Below are positions 1-7,957 of a stretch of DNA of 37,285 nt, in pieces. Source of the DNA: CAZCEC01 sp964497615 (GTDB lineage: Bacteria > Chloroflexota > Anaerolineae > Anaerolineales > UBA6663); NCBI GenBank assembly GCA_964497615.1, contig CAZCEC010000066.1, forward strand, positions 1 through 37,285, given 5' to 3'. The position numbers and the translations under genes were made by a program. The notes beneath the pieces are model-generated. The model was given only the letters and a program-made list of their open reading frames with translations. It did no database searches and was not told the origin of the DNA. Each line of letters begins with the position of its first letter. The stretch's first letter is position 1.

Positions 1-61
1 GGAGAACGCGGAGCAAACCTTCTCTCACATCTCCGCGCGCTCCGCGGTGAAACTGGTTGAG
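1..61. other. left-edge intergenic stub
   Basis: Lies downstream of the minus-strand methyltransferase stop. It is a short stretch rich in TCCGCG and CCGCGG words and shows no ORF or clear hairpin terminator. It resembles intergenic filler and cannot be interpreted further because the window ends here. Confidence 0.4.
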
Positions 62-1597
62 TTAGTCGTACAGACTCTTCCCCTCCAATTCCCGCTCGCG
101 CCGCGCCACGTAGTCGGCCACGGCTTCCGCGATGCCGGGGTCCAGCGGCGGTTGCTCATATCCCGCCAGTATTTCCTTCCACAGCGCGTTAGCCCGCTGC
201 GGCGCTTCCGCCCCGCCCGCCGCCAGCCAGGTCTCGTAGCCCTGCCGGTCGCTGAGGAGCGGGCTGTAGAACTCAGTCGCAAACCGCGCCTGCGTGTGCG
301 CCGTGCCGAAGTGATGCCCGCCCGGCCCCACCTCGCGGATCATGTCCAGCGCCAGGGTCTCGTCGTCCAGCGTGAACCCCTCCAGGAAGTGCGCGAACAT
401 CCCCAGCGCCTCGGCATCCAGCATGATTTTCTCATACGAGACCGTCAGCCCACCCTCCAGCCAGCCGATGGCGTGCATGATGAGGTTCGTGTGCGCCAGC
501 AGCGCCGGCCACAGTGTCCACTGCGTCTCGTAGGCCGACTGCGCGTCGGGCGTCTTGGAGGTGTTCAGGCTGCCGCTGCCGCGATAGGGCAGCTTATATC
601 GCCGCGCCAACTGCGCCCCCACGATCAGCGCCCACGCGCCCTCCGGCGTGCCAAAGGCCGGGCTGCCGCTGCGCATGTCCACATTCGTCGTAAAGCCCCC
701 ATACACCACCGGCGCGCCCGGCCGGGCCAACTGCGCCAGCGCGATGCCGGCCAGCGCCTCCGCGTTCTGCTGCGCCAGCGCCGAGGCGATGCTGATGGGG
801 CTCATCGCGCCCGCCAGGATGAAGGGCGTGATCACCGTCGCCTGCCGCGCCCGTGCATACGTCAACAACCCGCCGATCATCCGGCTGTCGTACCGGAGCG
901 GGCTGCTGGCATTGATCACGCCCCCGATGACGGGGCCGCCGCTCAATTCGCCAAACACCAGCCGTGCCACGTTCACCGCGTCGGTGGTGATTTCGCGGCC
1001 ATGCGCGGCCTCCATCAGCGGCTTGTCGCTCAGGGTAACGGCCAGTTGCAGCCGCCGCAGGTGCCGCAGCGAAACCTCCACCTCTGCCGGGGCAATCAAC
1101 TGCTCCCCGGCGAAGTGGATCACGTTCAGGCTTTGGTTGATCTTCAGGAAATTCTCGTAGTCGGCCAGGGTGCCGGGGCGGCGGCCGGTGTCCAGGCTGT
1201 TGACGTACACCACCCCGCCCTGCGGCATAAAGGCCACCGCGTTGCCGCCCACCGCCACGTCCCGCGCCGGGTTGCGCCCGCGCCAGGTGAACGTTTTCGG
1301 AGCGCGCGCTACCAGTTCCAGCACCAACCCCCGGTCCAGCCGCACGTGCTGCGCGGCGTGGTCCACCTGCGCCCCGGCCTCGGCCCACATGGACAGGGCC
1401 TCGTCATCCATGAAATCCAGACCAATGTTCTCCAGGATGCGCATCGAGGCGTCGTGCAGTTGCTCCAGCGCCTCCGGCCCCAGCCACTCCACCGGCGGGA
1501 AGGACACGCGCGGCTGCTGGCCCCTCAGCCGCGCCACCGGCGAATCTGCCCGCCGCGCTTGCAGCCGCGCTGCCCGCCGGTCGGAGCGCCCGGTCAC
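62..1597 (-). CDS. MttB-family (trimethylamine methyltransferase-like) protein, non-pyrrolysine
   Basis: Full-length 511-residue member of the MttB superfamily. The N-terminal HDASMRILENIGLDF block, the GGVVYVNSLDTGRRPGTLADY block and a long TIM-barrel core (GGPVIGGVINASSPLRYD, YGGFTTNVDMRSGSPAFG) support the call. Known family members move a methyl group from a quaternary or tertiary amine to a corrinoid protein in the cytoplasm: MttB uses trimethylamine with pyrrolysine; MtgB, MtpB and MtcB use betaines or carnitine without it. This gene has no in-frame amber codon, so it belongs to the non-Pyl group. The GTG start overlaps the stop of the upstream dehydrogenase by 4 bp (GTGA), implying translational coupling. 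No corrinoid protein or activase is encoded nearby. The true substrate cannot be read from sequence. Confidence 0.9.
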   Translation of the reverse strand: MTGRSDRRAARLQARRADSPVARLRGQQPRVSFPPVEWLGPEALEQLHDASMRILENIGLDFMDDEALSMWAEAGAQVDHAAQHVRLDRGLVLELVARAPKTFTWRGRNPARDVAVGGNAVAFMPQGGVVYVNSLDTGRRPGTLADYENFLKINQSLNVIHFAGEQLIAPAEVEVSLRHLRRLQLAVTLSDKPLMEAAHGREITTDAVNVARLVFGELSGGPVIGGVINASSPLRYDSRMIGGLLTYARARQATVITPFILAGAMSPISIASALAQQNAEALAGIALAQLARPGAPVVYGGFTTNVDMRSGSPAFGTPEGAWALIVGAQLARRYKLPYRGSGSLNTSKTPDAQSAYETQWTLWPALLAHTNLIMHAIGWLEGGLTVSYEKIMLDAEALGMFAHFLEGFTLDDETLALDMIREVGPGGHHFGTAHTQARFATEFYSPLLSDRQGYETWLAAGGAEAPQRANALWKEILAGYEQPPLDPGIAEAVADYVARRERELEGKSLYD

Positions 1598-2742
1598 ACC
1601 GCCTCCAGCAGTTCCGGCGCCAGCACCAACACGTTGCGCAGCGCCTCGCCGCGCTCCAGGCTGTCCAGCGCCGCGTTGATTTCAGTCAATGGATACCGTC
1701 CGGTAATCAACTCGTCCAGCTTCAGCCGTCCCTGCCCATACAGCTCAGCGAGCTTGGGCACGTCGATGCTAGGCCGCGTGCTGCCCACGTTGCTGCCCAG
1801 CACCCGCTGCCCCCGCCACACAAAGTCGGCCACATCCAGCGGCGCGCTCTCGCCGCTGTTGGGCATCCCCACCAGCACAATCGCCCCGCCGCGCCGCGCC
1901 AGCTTCAGCCCTTGCGCCGCCGCTGCCGTGCTGGCCGCCGCCACGAACACATAGTCGGCCCCGCGCCCGCCCGTCAGCCCCCGCACCACCTTGCGCGCGT
2001 CTTCTTCCCGGCCGTTGATGGTATGCGTCGCGCCAAACTTGAGCGCCGCCGCCAGTTTGTGGTACAGCACGTCCACCGCGATGATGGGCGCGGCCCCCGC
2101 CAGCCGCGCGCCCTGCACCGTGTTGACCCCCACCCCGCCCGTGCCGATGACGACTACGCTGCTGCCCGCCGGCACCTGGGCCGTGTTCAACACCGCCCCC
2201 ACCCCCGTGATCACCCCGCACGCCAGCAGGCAGGCCCGGTCCAGCGGCATCGCGTCCGCGATCGGGATCACCTGCGACTGGTCCACCACCACATATTCGG
2301 CGAACGCCCCGGTACTGATGCCCTGGTTNNNNNNNNNNGCACGCCATGGATCGACCTGCCACAACTGCAGGTCGCCGCGCCGGTTGCGCAGCCGCTTCTC
2401 AGTCGCCAGCGCAAACTTGCCCTCGCACAGGTGCGGCGCCCCCGTCGCGCAGAAGAAGCACCGCCCGCACCACCGCAGCAGCGACACCACCGCCCGGTCG
2501 CCCGGTCGCAGACCCATCACCCCCGGGCCCACCTCTGCCACCACGCCCGCGCCTTCGTGCCCGGCCACCACCGGCGGCGGCGCCGCCCACCCCGCCCACT
2601 GCCCGCGCACCAGATTCAGGTCGCTGTGGCACACCCCCACCGCCGCCAGCCGCACCTTCACCTCCCCCGGCCCCGGCGGGTCCAGGTCAATCTCCTCCAC
2701 GACCAGCGGCTTGCCAAATTCGTAACAAACAGCGGCAAGCAT
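1594..2742 (-). CDS. zinc-dependent alcohol dehydrogenase (MDR family)
   Basis: About 382 residues, interrupted by a 10-N gap. Catalytic zinc ligands are visible as C38 (GVCHSD) and H62-E63 (GHEGAG). The structural zinc loop has C92, C95, C98 and C106. The Rossmann motif GTGGVGVNTVQGA is followed by an acidic residue in AVDVL, suggesting NAD preference. The overall pattern (KFALATEKRL, then GAFAEYVVVDQSQV) resembles the class III or S-hydroxymethyl-thiol (formaldehyde) dehydrogenase branch, which would fit a demethylation locus, but that is inference. The ATG at 2742 overlaps the TAA of the upstream GHMP gene by one base (TAATG); longer upstream starts run into that gene and were rejected. 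At the 3' end it overlaps the methyltransferase start. Confidence 0.88.
   Translation of the reverse strand: MLAAVCYEFGKPLVVEEIDLDPPGPGEVKVRLAAVGVCHSDLNLVRGQWAGWAAPPPVVAGHEGAGVVAEVGPGVMGLRPGDRAVVSLLRWCGRCFFCATGAPHLCEGKFALATEKRLRNRRGDLQLWQVDPWRXXXXNQGISTGAFAEYVVVDQSQVIPIADAMPLDRACLLACGVITGVGAVLNTAQVPAGSSVVVIGTGGVGVNTVQGARLAGAAPIIAVDVLYHKLAAALKFGATHTINGREEDARKVVRGLTGGRGADYVFVAAASTAAAAQGLKLARRGGAIVLVGMPNSGESAPLDVADFVWRGQRVLGSNVGSTRPSIDVPKLAELYGQGRLKLDELITGRYPLTEINAALDSLERGEALRNVLVLAPELLEAV
2329..2338. other. assembly gap (10 N) inside the alcohol dehydrogenase
   Basis: Ten N within the dehydrogenase. Before the gap the protein reads ...GDLQLWQVDPWR and after it NQGISTGAFAEY. Family members pass almost directly from the first block to GAFAEY, so the few residues beside the gap may be a contig-end artefact rather than real sequence. 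The reading frame is kept across the N run. Confidence 0.95.
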
Positions 2743-3743
2743 TACTTCTTCCCCTTCACCAGCGGGCTCGCGCCCGTGTAGATCGGCGGCGCGTCGTGCA
2801 CCACCTGCCGCGCTCCCTCGTTGTCTGTGATCGCCGCCATCACCGTGCCGCCATGATAACCCACCCGGCCCACCAGCGCCTGCCGCAGCTTCACGCTTGC
2901 CGTGCGCCCCCGGATCAGCGCAAACAGCCCCAGCCCCCCCAGACTGCGCCCCCAGGCCGCCGCCCCGTTCGCCTCGCACAGCGCCAACAGCGCCTGCTCC
3001 TCTTCAGAAAGCGCCGCCGCCGCGCCTGCCGCCCTCAACGCTTCAGCATTCAAGCGCTGGATTTCCCGCAGCGTCCGGCCAAAGCCTTCGAGATCGTCCG
3101 CGCTCAGCGCCGGCCACAGCGCCGCCTCCACCAGCCGCCCGGTCTCTGCGCTCAACTGGGGGATGGCGCTCAACAGCGCGGCGCGGCGGTCGGCTTCCAA
3201 TGTGCCAGGCGTGCCCGCCGGCACGCGCGGCAGATACAGCACGAACACCCAGGCAGCCGTTTCCGGGTGCGCCAGCGCCTGCCGCCGCAGCGCCCTCGGC
3301 GCCCCCTCGCCCGCCCACGGCGCCTCCACCAGCAGCACCCCGCCCGCCGCGTATCCGTGCGTCTCCAGCCCCCACTCCGGCCCCAGCCCGGCCGCCGCCG
3401 CCAGCGCCGCTGTGTCAGCGCGCGGCCGGTCGTGCACCCACGCCAGCGCCTCGGCCACCCCCAGCGCCAGGTTCGCGTCGGACCCCAGGCCCATGTGGCT
3501 GGGCGGCGCCAGTTCAATCTCGATCTCCCCCTGCTCCGGCAAATGGTGGTGGCGCAGGAACCGCCGCGCGAACACGCCGGCCTGCTCGCCGCGCGCGCCC
3601 TCCACGCTCAGCCCCTCCCCCCTCCGCGCCGACAGATTCAGCGGCGGGTGCTGGAGCGTAACTCCCAACAAGCCTGCCGCCCCCTCCTCATAACGAATTG
3701 CGGCCAGCGGAAGGCTGGCCGGCGCGCCGATCTCGATCTGCAT
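2742..3743 (-). CDS. GHMP kinase-superfamily protein, beta-RFAP synthase-like
   Basis: 333 residues. The GHMP phosphate-binding motif is seen near residues 80-92 as PPSHMGLGSDANLA, followed by a helix ALGVAEAL. This variant with few serines, the YHGGTVMAAI segment near the C-terminus and the overall length resemble beta-ribofuranosylaminobenzene 5'-phosphate synthase. In methanogens and methylotrophs that enzyme makes the pterin precursor of the one-carbon carrier tetrahydromethanopterin. Bacterial homologues outside those groups have unproven roles, so a sugar or small-molecule kinase is an alternative. It is the first gene of a tightly overlapping three-gene unit (GHMP, dehydrogenase, methyltransferase) and is divergent from the small membrane protein at 3788 with only 44 bp between them. 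Confidence 0.6.
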   Translation of the reverse strand: MQIEIGAPASLPLAAIRYEEGAAGLLGVTLQHPPLNLSARRGEGLSVEGARGEQAGVFARRFLRHHHLPEQGEIEIELAPPSHMGLGSDANLALGVAEALAWVHDRPRADTAALAAAAGLGPEWGLETHGYAAGGVLLVEAPWAGEGAPRALRRQALAHPETAAWVFVLYLPRVPAGTPGTLEADRRAALLSAIPQLSAETGRLVEAALWPALSADDLEGFGRTLREIQRLNAEALRAAGAAAALSEEEQALLALCEANGAAAWGRSLGGLGLFALIRGRTASVKLRQALVGRVGYHGGTVMAAITDNEGARQVVHDAPPIYTGASPLVKGKK

Positions 3744-3770
3744 GTATCCTGCCCTTGACTGGTTGACCCG

Positions 3771-3779
3771 TGCTACACT
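3771..3779 (+). promoter_or_regulatory. extended -10 (TGCTACACT) for a leaderless transcript
   Basis: TGC followed by TACACT ends 8 bp before the ATG at 3788, so transcription should begin at or within a base or two of the start codon. No good -35 lies 17 bp upstream, as expected for an extended -10 promoter, and no Shine-Dalgarno lies before the ATG. Confidence 0.55.
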
Positions 3780-3787
3780 CCGCCCGA

Positions 3788-4207
3788 ATGTTACCGCAGA
3801 CCCGGTCTGAGAAGCGCTTCTTCGCCGGCTGCGGCCTGCTGGTGCTGGTGCTGGCGGGCGCGCTCGCGGCCGGCGGCGTGTGGGGCCTGCTGGCCTGGTA
3901 CTCGCCGCCCGAGTTCGCCGGGGCCGTCCTCACCTCCGAACGCAGCCACTTCTACCCCGGCCGCTATCCCGTCCTGCGCCGCGACGCCACCTACGTCAGC
4001 AGCGCGCCCTTCAACCAGGTCTACACCTGGTACTCGTCCACCTTCGACCTCGGCCCGGAGCGCCACGGGCAGGGCCAGTGCATCCTCATGGCTGCCACCC
4101 GCACCCGCCTGCGCGTCTTCGAGGAAGATATGGGCGTCACCCTATGCGACACCCCCACGGGCCGCATGATCCTCGTCTCGCGCTACCTCACCCTGCGCGT
4201 CCGCTAA
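3788..4207 (+). CDS. small membrane-anchored protein of unknown function
   Basis: 139 residues, family not recognised. A single strong N-terminal hydrophobic segment (about residues 9-35, FFAGCGLLVLVLAGALAAGG...) is a membrane anchor or uncleaved signal. It is followed by a roughly 100-residue extracytoplasmic part with many Tyr and Arg and two cysteines (CILM, TLCDTP) that could pair. I chose the ATG at 3788 over the GTG at 3770 because the latter would overlap the -10 element. The gene is an isolated plus-strand unit between two minus-strand operons; its TAA overlaps the TAG of the convergent CBS gene (bases 4204-4207). Confidence 0.7.
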   Translation: MLPQTRSEKRFFAGCGLLVLVLAGALAAGGVWGLLAWYSPPEFAGAVLTSERSHFYPGRYPVLRRDATYVSSAPFNQVYTWYSSTFDLGPERHGQGQCILMAATRTRLRVFEEDMGVTLCDTPTGRMILVSRYLTLRVR

Positions 4208-4860
4208 CTCGTCTCCCGCAAATCCAGCAGTTCCTGCCCCTCCATCCCCTTCAGTACCGCCTCCAGTTCGCTGCGCGAGCAGTGCCGCACCTTCAGGACA
4301 ATGTCGTAACCCTCCGCCTGGCGCGGCGAGCGCACGCTGCCCAGCGCCATGATGCCCCAACCCTGGTCGGAGATGGCCCGCGTCAGCCGCAGATACTCCC
4401 CACGTTTGTTGGGCACGCGCATCACCACCCGCCAGCCCGGCTCCTTCGCGCCCAGCAGGTTCTGCAATTCCACCAGCAGGTCTGTCTCCGTAATAATGCC
4501 GGCCACAATGCCGCCCTCGACCACCGGCAGCCCGCCCACCTTGTGCTGAATCATCAGGTCGGCCGCTTCCTCCAGGGTCGCCTCCGGCCCGATCGTCTTC
4601 AGGTCGGCCCCGCTCACCATCACCTTCTTCACCCGCAGGTCGGCCAAATAGCGGGTGATCTCCCACACGTCCAGGCTGCCCAGCGTCTCCGGCGGGATCG
4701 CCAGCCGCTGGCGCGTCACCAGCCCCAGCAGCCGCTTGCCGTCGCCCACCACCGGCAGATGCCGGATCTGGTTTTCCACCATCAGCTTCTGCGCCTCGGC
4801 CACCGCCATCTCCGGTCCGATCAGGATCGGGTGCCGGGTCATATAGTCTTTGACCAGCAT
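4204..4860 (-). CDS. CBS-pair plus ACT-domain protein (AcuB-like)
   Basis: 218 residues. Two CBS repeats occupy about residues 1-60 (VKDYMTRHPILIGPEMAV...RHLPVVGDG) and 75-130 (VKKVMVSGADLKTIGPEATLEEA...GGLPVVEGG). A degenerate ACT-type domain follows at about 140-210 (GWRVVMRVPNKRGEYLRLTRAISDQGWGI). This matches the AcuB-like architecture, in which CBS pairs bind adenine nucleotides and ACT binds small ligands such as amino acids. It is the last gene of the peptide/amine transporter operon, 3 bp after the ATPase stop, which suggests an energy- or ligand-sensing role linked to the transporter. That role is inference. No DNA-binding or catalytic domain is present. Confidence 0.85.
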   Translation of the reverse strand: MLVKDYMTRHPILIGPEMAVAEAQKLMVENQIRHLPVVGDGKRLLGLVTRQRLAIPPETLGSLDVWEITRYLADLRVKKVMVSGADLKTIGPEATLEEAADLMIQHKVGGLPVVEGGIVAGIITETDLLVELQNLLGAKEPGWRVVMRVPNKRGEYLRLTRAISDQGWGIMALGSVRSPRQAEGYDIVLKVRHCSRSELEAVLKGMEGQELLDLRETS

Positions 4861-4863
4861 GGT

Positions 4864-6969
4864 TCAGCCTCCCGCCGCCTGGATCACTGGCTCCAGCGCC
4901 GCCAACTGCTCCACTGGAATGTGGCAATAGATGTGCTGGCCCCCGCCCGCGTCGCGCCACGGCGGCGCTTCCACCTCGCACACCTTGCCCCCGTCCGGCA
5001 GCAGCCCCCGGCGCGGGCAGCGCGTGTGGAAGCGGCAGCCGCTGGGCGGGTGCAGCGGACTGGGCACCGACCCCTCCAGCCGGATGTGCTCTTGCTCCAC
5101 CGTCGGGTCCGGCACCGGCACGGCCGCCAGCAGGCTCTCGGTATACGGGTGATAGGGCGGCTGGTAGATGGCCGCCGCCGGGCCGTGGTCCACCACCTGG
5201 CCCAGGTACATTACCGCAATGTAGTCCGAGAAGTAGCGCACCACGCTCAAATCGTGGGCGATAAAGATCAGGGTCGTGTTCTGCTCGCGCTGGATCTCCA
5301 GCAGCAGGTTGAGCACCGCCGCCTGTACCGACACGTCCAGCGCCGACACCGGCTCGTCGCACAGCACCAGGTCCGGCCGGCCGGCAAAGGCGCGGGCGAT
5401 GCCCACCCGCTGCTTCTCGCCGCCGCTCAGTTGGCGCGGCAGCCGGTCGTAGTAGTGTTCGTCCAGCTTCACCGCCCGCAGCAGCCGGATGACCTCGGCC
5501 CGCACCTGGTCGTTTGGCACCACCTTGAACCGCCGCAGCGGCCGCTCGATCTGCTGCCCCACGCTGTAGGTCGGGTTCATCGTGGCGTCGGGGTTCTGGA
5601 ACACCATCTGCAGTTCGCGGATCAGGTTCAGGTCGCGCTTGGCCACGCTGCGCTTCACGTCGAAGCCCAGGAACTCCACCTGCCCCCCCGTCATGTCTTC
5701 CAGCCCGATGATGGTCTTGATGAGCGTGCTCTTGCCGCAGCCGGATTCGCCCACCACGCCCAGGGTCAGCCCCCTCGGCGCTTCCAGGCTCACGTCGTCC
5801 ACCGCCTTGACGAACTCCTTCTTGCCCAGCCCCAGCAGGCTCAGCGCCGACGAATCCGTGTGCCGGTAGTAGGTCTTCAGGCCGCTCACTTTGAGGATCG
5901 GGTCCGGCTTCTCGGCCGGCGGCGTCGCCAGTTCCATCGCCAGCTCGGGGGGCGGCTGCCACTCGGCCGGGTCGATCTCATTCGAGTATAGGCACCGGCT
6001 GAAGTGCTCGCCCTCCAGCCGCTCCAGCGCCGGGCGCGTCTGCCGGCACTTGTCGCGGGCATAGTCGCAGCGCGGCTCGAACACGCACCCCGGCGGCAGG
6101 TGGGCCGGCGACGGCACCCGCCCCCGGATGGGATACAGCGGGCTGTTGTACTTGTTGCGCGCCAGGTTCGGCAGGCAGCGGATCAGCCCCTGCGTGTACG
6201 GGTGGCGCGGCCGGGCAAAGATTTCGCGCACCGAGGCCAGCTCCACCAGCTCGCCCGCGTACATCACCCCCACCCGGTTGCTCACCCGCGCGATGACGCC
6301 CATGTTGTGGCTGATGAACAGGATGGCGGTGTCGAAGTCGCGCCGCAGGTCGGCCACCAGGTCCAACACGGCCGCCTCCACCGTCACGTCCAGCGCGGTC
6401 GTCGGCTCGTCCATGATCAGCAGGGCCGGGTCGTTCAGCAGCGCCATGGCAATCACCACCCGCTGCTGCTGCCCGCCCGAAATCTGGTGCGGAAAGCGGT
6501 CCAGCACCTTGGCCGGGTCGGGCATATATACCCGCCCCAGCATCTCAATGCAGCGCGCCCGCGCCTTCTCCTCGCTCACCCCCCGGTGCACCGTCAGCAC
6601 TTCCATCATCTGCTCGCCGATGCGCAGCACCGGGTTCAGCGACGTCATCGGGTCCTGATACACCATAGCGATCTGGTCGCCGCGCAGCTTGCGCAGGTCT
6701 TCCGGTCTTTGGCCCACCAGCGACTGCCCCTGGAACAGCACGTCGCCCTTGGTGATCTTGCCGTTGCGGCCCAGGTAATTCACCAATCCATAGGCGATGG
6801 TGCTCTTGCCGCAGCCGCTCTCCCCCACCAGCCCCAGCGTCTCGCCCCGGTGAATCTGGAACGACACGTCGCGCACGGCCGTGATGTCGCCGCCGCGCGT
6901 CTCGTAGGCGATGCTCACATTCTGGACCTTGACGACTGGCTGTCCCATCTTCCCCGACGCCTGCATCAA
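4864..6969 (-). CDS. fused dipeptide/oligopeptide-type ABC transporter ATPase (two ATPase domains)
   Basis: 701 residues, a DppD-DppF-type fusion (as in GsiA). The first ATPase has Walker A GESGCGKST at 49-57, signature ISGGQQQR at 163-170 and Walker B LLIMDEPT at 183-190. The second has GESGCGKST at 407-415, LSGGEKQR at 514-521 and LVLCDEPV at 534-541. Each half ends in an oligopeptide-transporter C-terminal domain with four cysteines (295/301/308/326 and 645/651/664/682), a pattern associated with an iron-sulfur cluster in related Dpp proteins. All ATPase residues look intact, so both sites are probably active. It energises the permeases encoded just upstream on the same strand. The start could be either of two consecutive ATGs. 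Confidence 0.95.
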   Translation of the reverse strand: MMQASGKMGQPVVKVQNVSIAYETRGGDITAVRDVSFQIHRGETLGLVGESGCGKSTIAYGLVNYLGRNGKITKGDVLFQGQSLVGQRPEDLRKLRGDQIAMVYQDPMTSLNPVLRIGEQMMEVLTVHRGVSEEKARARCIEMLGRVYMPDPAKVLDRFPHQISGGQQQRVVIAMALLNDPALLIMDEPTTALDVTVEAAVLDLVADLRRDFDTAILFISHNMGVIARVSNRVGVMYAGELVELASVREIFARPRHPYTQGLIRCLPNLARNKYNSPLYPIRGRVPSPAHLPPGCVFEPRCDYARDKCRQTRPALERLEGEHFSRCLYSNEIDPAEWQPPPELAMELATPPAEKPDPILKVSGLKTYYRHTDSSALSLLGLGKKEFVKAVDDVSLEAPRGLTLGVVGESGCGKSTLIKTIIGLEDMTGGQVEFLGFDVKRSVAKRDLNLIRELQMVFQNPDATMNPTYSVGQQIERPLRRFKVVPNDQVRAEVIRLLRAVKLDEHYYDRLPRQLSGGEKQRVGIARAFAGRPDLVLCDEPVSALDVSVQAAVLNLLLEIQREQNTTLIFIAHDLSVVRYFSDYIAVMYLGQVVDHGPAAAIYQPPYHPYTESLLAAVPVPDPTVEQEHIRLEGSVPSPLHPPSGCRFHTRCPRRGLLPDGGKVCEVEAPPWRDAGGGQHIYCHIPVEQLAALEPVIQAAGG

Positions 6970-7012
6970 TCCTCTCCGCTCACATGCTCACCCCTCGAAC
7001 CACGCCCCACGC

Positions 7013-7948
7013 TCACCGATACCGCTGCACTTCCTCATTCAGCCCATCCGCCATCAAGTTCAGCCCCACCACCAGCGAGGCTGTCGCCAGCGACGCCCAC
7101 AGCGCATCCCACGGATGCCCGGCGGCGATGAAGCGCCGTCCCAGGTTCACCATCGAACCCCAATCCGGCGAGGGCGGCGGCAGCCCCAGCCCCAAGAAGC
7201 CGAGCGTGCCAATGGCGAAGACCGCGTACCCCATCCGCAGCATCGCATCGATCATGATCGGCCCGCTGGCGTTGGGCAGGATCTCCACCAGCATGATGTA
7301 CCACGGGCTCTCGCCGCGCGTCTGCGCCGCCGCCACATAGTCGCGCGTCTTGATGTCCAGCGTCAGGCTGCGCACCAGCCGCGCAATGCCCGGCGCCCCC
7401 GCCACCGTGATCGCCAGCACCACATTCGCCGCCGAAGCCCCCAGCGCCGCGATAATGATGAGATACAGAATGATCTGCGGGAAGGCGATGACGGAATCCA
7501 GGAGGCGCGAAATCACCTCGTCCAGCACTCCGCCAAAGTAGCCCGCCATCAGCCCCAGGATTCCGCCTACCAGCACCGCCAACCCCACGCTCAGCGGCGC
7601 CAGGGTCAGGATGATGCGCGCCCCATAGGCCAGCCGCGCCCACAAGTCGCGCCCGCTACGGTCGGTCCCCAGCCAATGATCGGCCGAAGGCGCCCCCAGC
7701 ACGTCCCCCGTCCCCTGATCGTAGGGATAGATGGCCAGCCAGGGCGTGGAAGTGTATTCCGACGAGCCGGTCCAGCAGGCCGGGCTGATGATGCAGTCGT
7801 CGGCCAAGACCGCCACCACCACCCAGAACAGCACTAGTGCCGCGCCCACCATCGCCACGCGCGAGCGCCGCAGGATGGCCAGTCCGCCCAGCACCCGCTG
7901 CCAGGCCGAGCGCCGCGCGGGCCGCTGCGCCACTGCCGTCGCCGTCAT
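7013..7948 (-). CDS. Dpp/Opp-type ABC transporter permease (DppC-like)
   Basis: 311 residues. An N-terminal cytoplasmic tail and first membrane helix (about 32-50) precede a periplasmic loop with CIISPAC, whose two cysteines could form a disulfide. The HWLGTDRSGRDLWARLAYGAR block follows, typical of DppC, then five further membrane helices. The EAA loop, which contacts the ATPase, reads DYVAAAQTRGESPWYIMLVEILPN. The 9-bp gap to the partner permease and 43 bp to the ATPase support one operon. Substrate is not determined by the permease sequence; this family imports peptides, nickel, opines and other small molecules. Confidence 0.95.
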   Translation of the reverse strand: MTATAVAQRPARRSAWQRVLGGLAILRRSRVAMVGAALVLFWVVVAVLADDCIISPACWTGSSEYTSTPWLAIYPYDQGTGDVLGAPSADHWLGTDRSGRDLWARLAYGARIILTLAPLSVGLAVLVGGILGLMAGYFGGVLDEVISRLLDSVIAFPQIILYLIIIAALGASAANVVLAITVAGAPGIARLVRSLTLDIKTRDYVAAAQTRGESPWYIMLVEILPNASGPIMIDAMLRMGYAVFAIGTLGFLGLGLPPPSPDWGSMVNLGRRFIAAGHPWDALWASLATASLVVGLNLMADGLNEEVQRYR

Positions 7949-7957
7949 GGTTGATCC

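Noticed and set aside
62..1597. Pyrrolysine (in-frame amber) in the MttB homologue
   Set aside because: The frame is open over all 511 codons with no TAG, so it is a non-pyrrolysine family member.
47..1954. Long plus-strand open frame opposite the methyltransferase and dehydrogenase
   Set aside because: Arg/Pro/His-rich translation typical of the antisense of GC-rich genes; the minus-strand frames match known families throughout.
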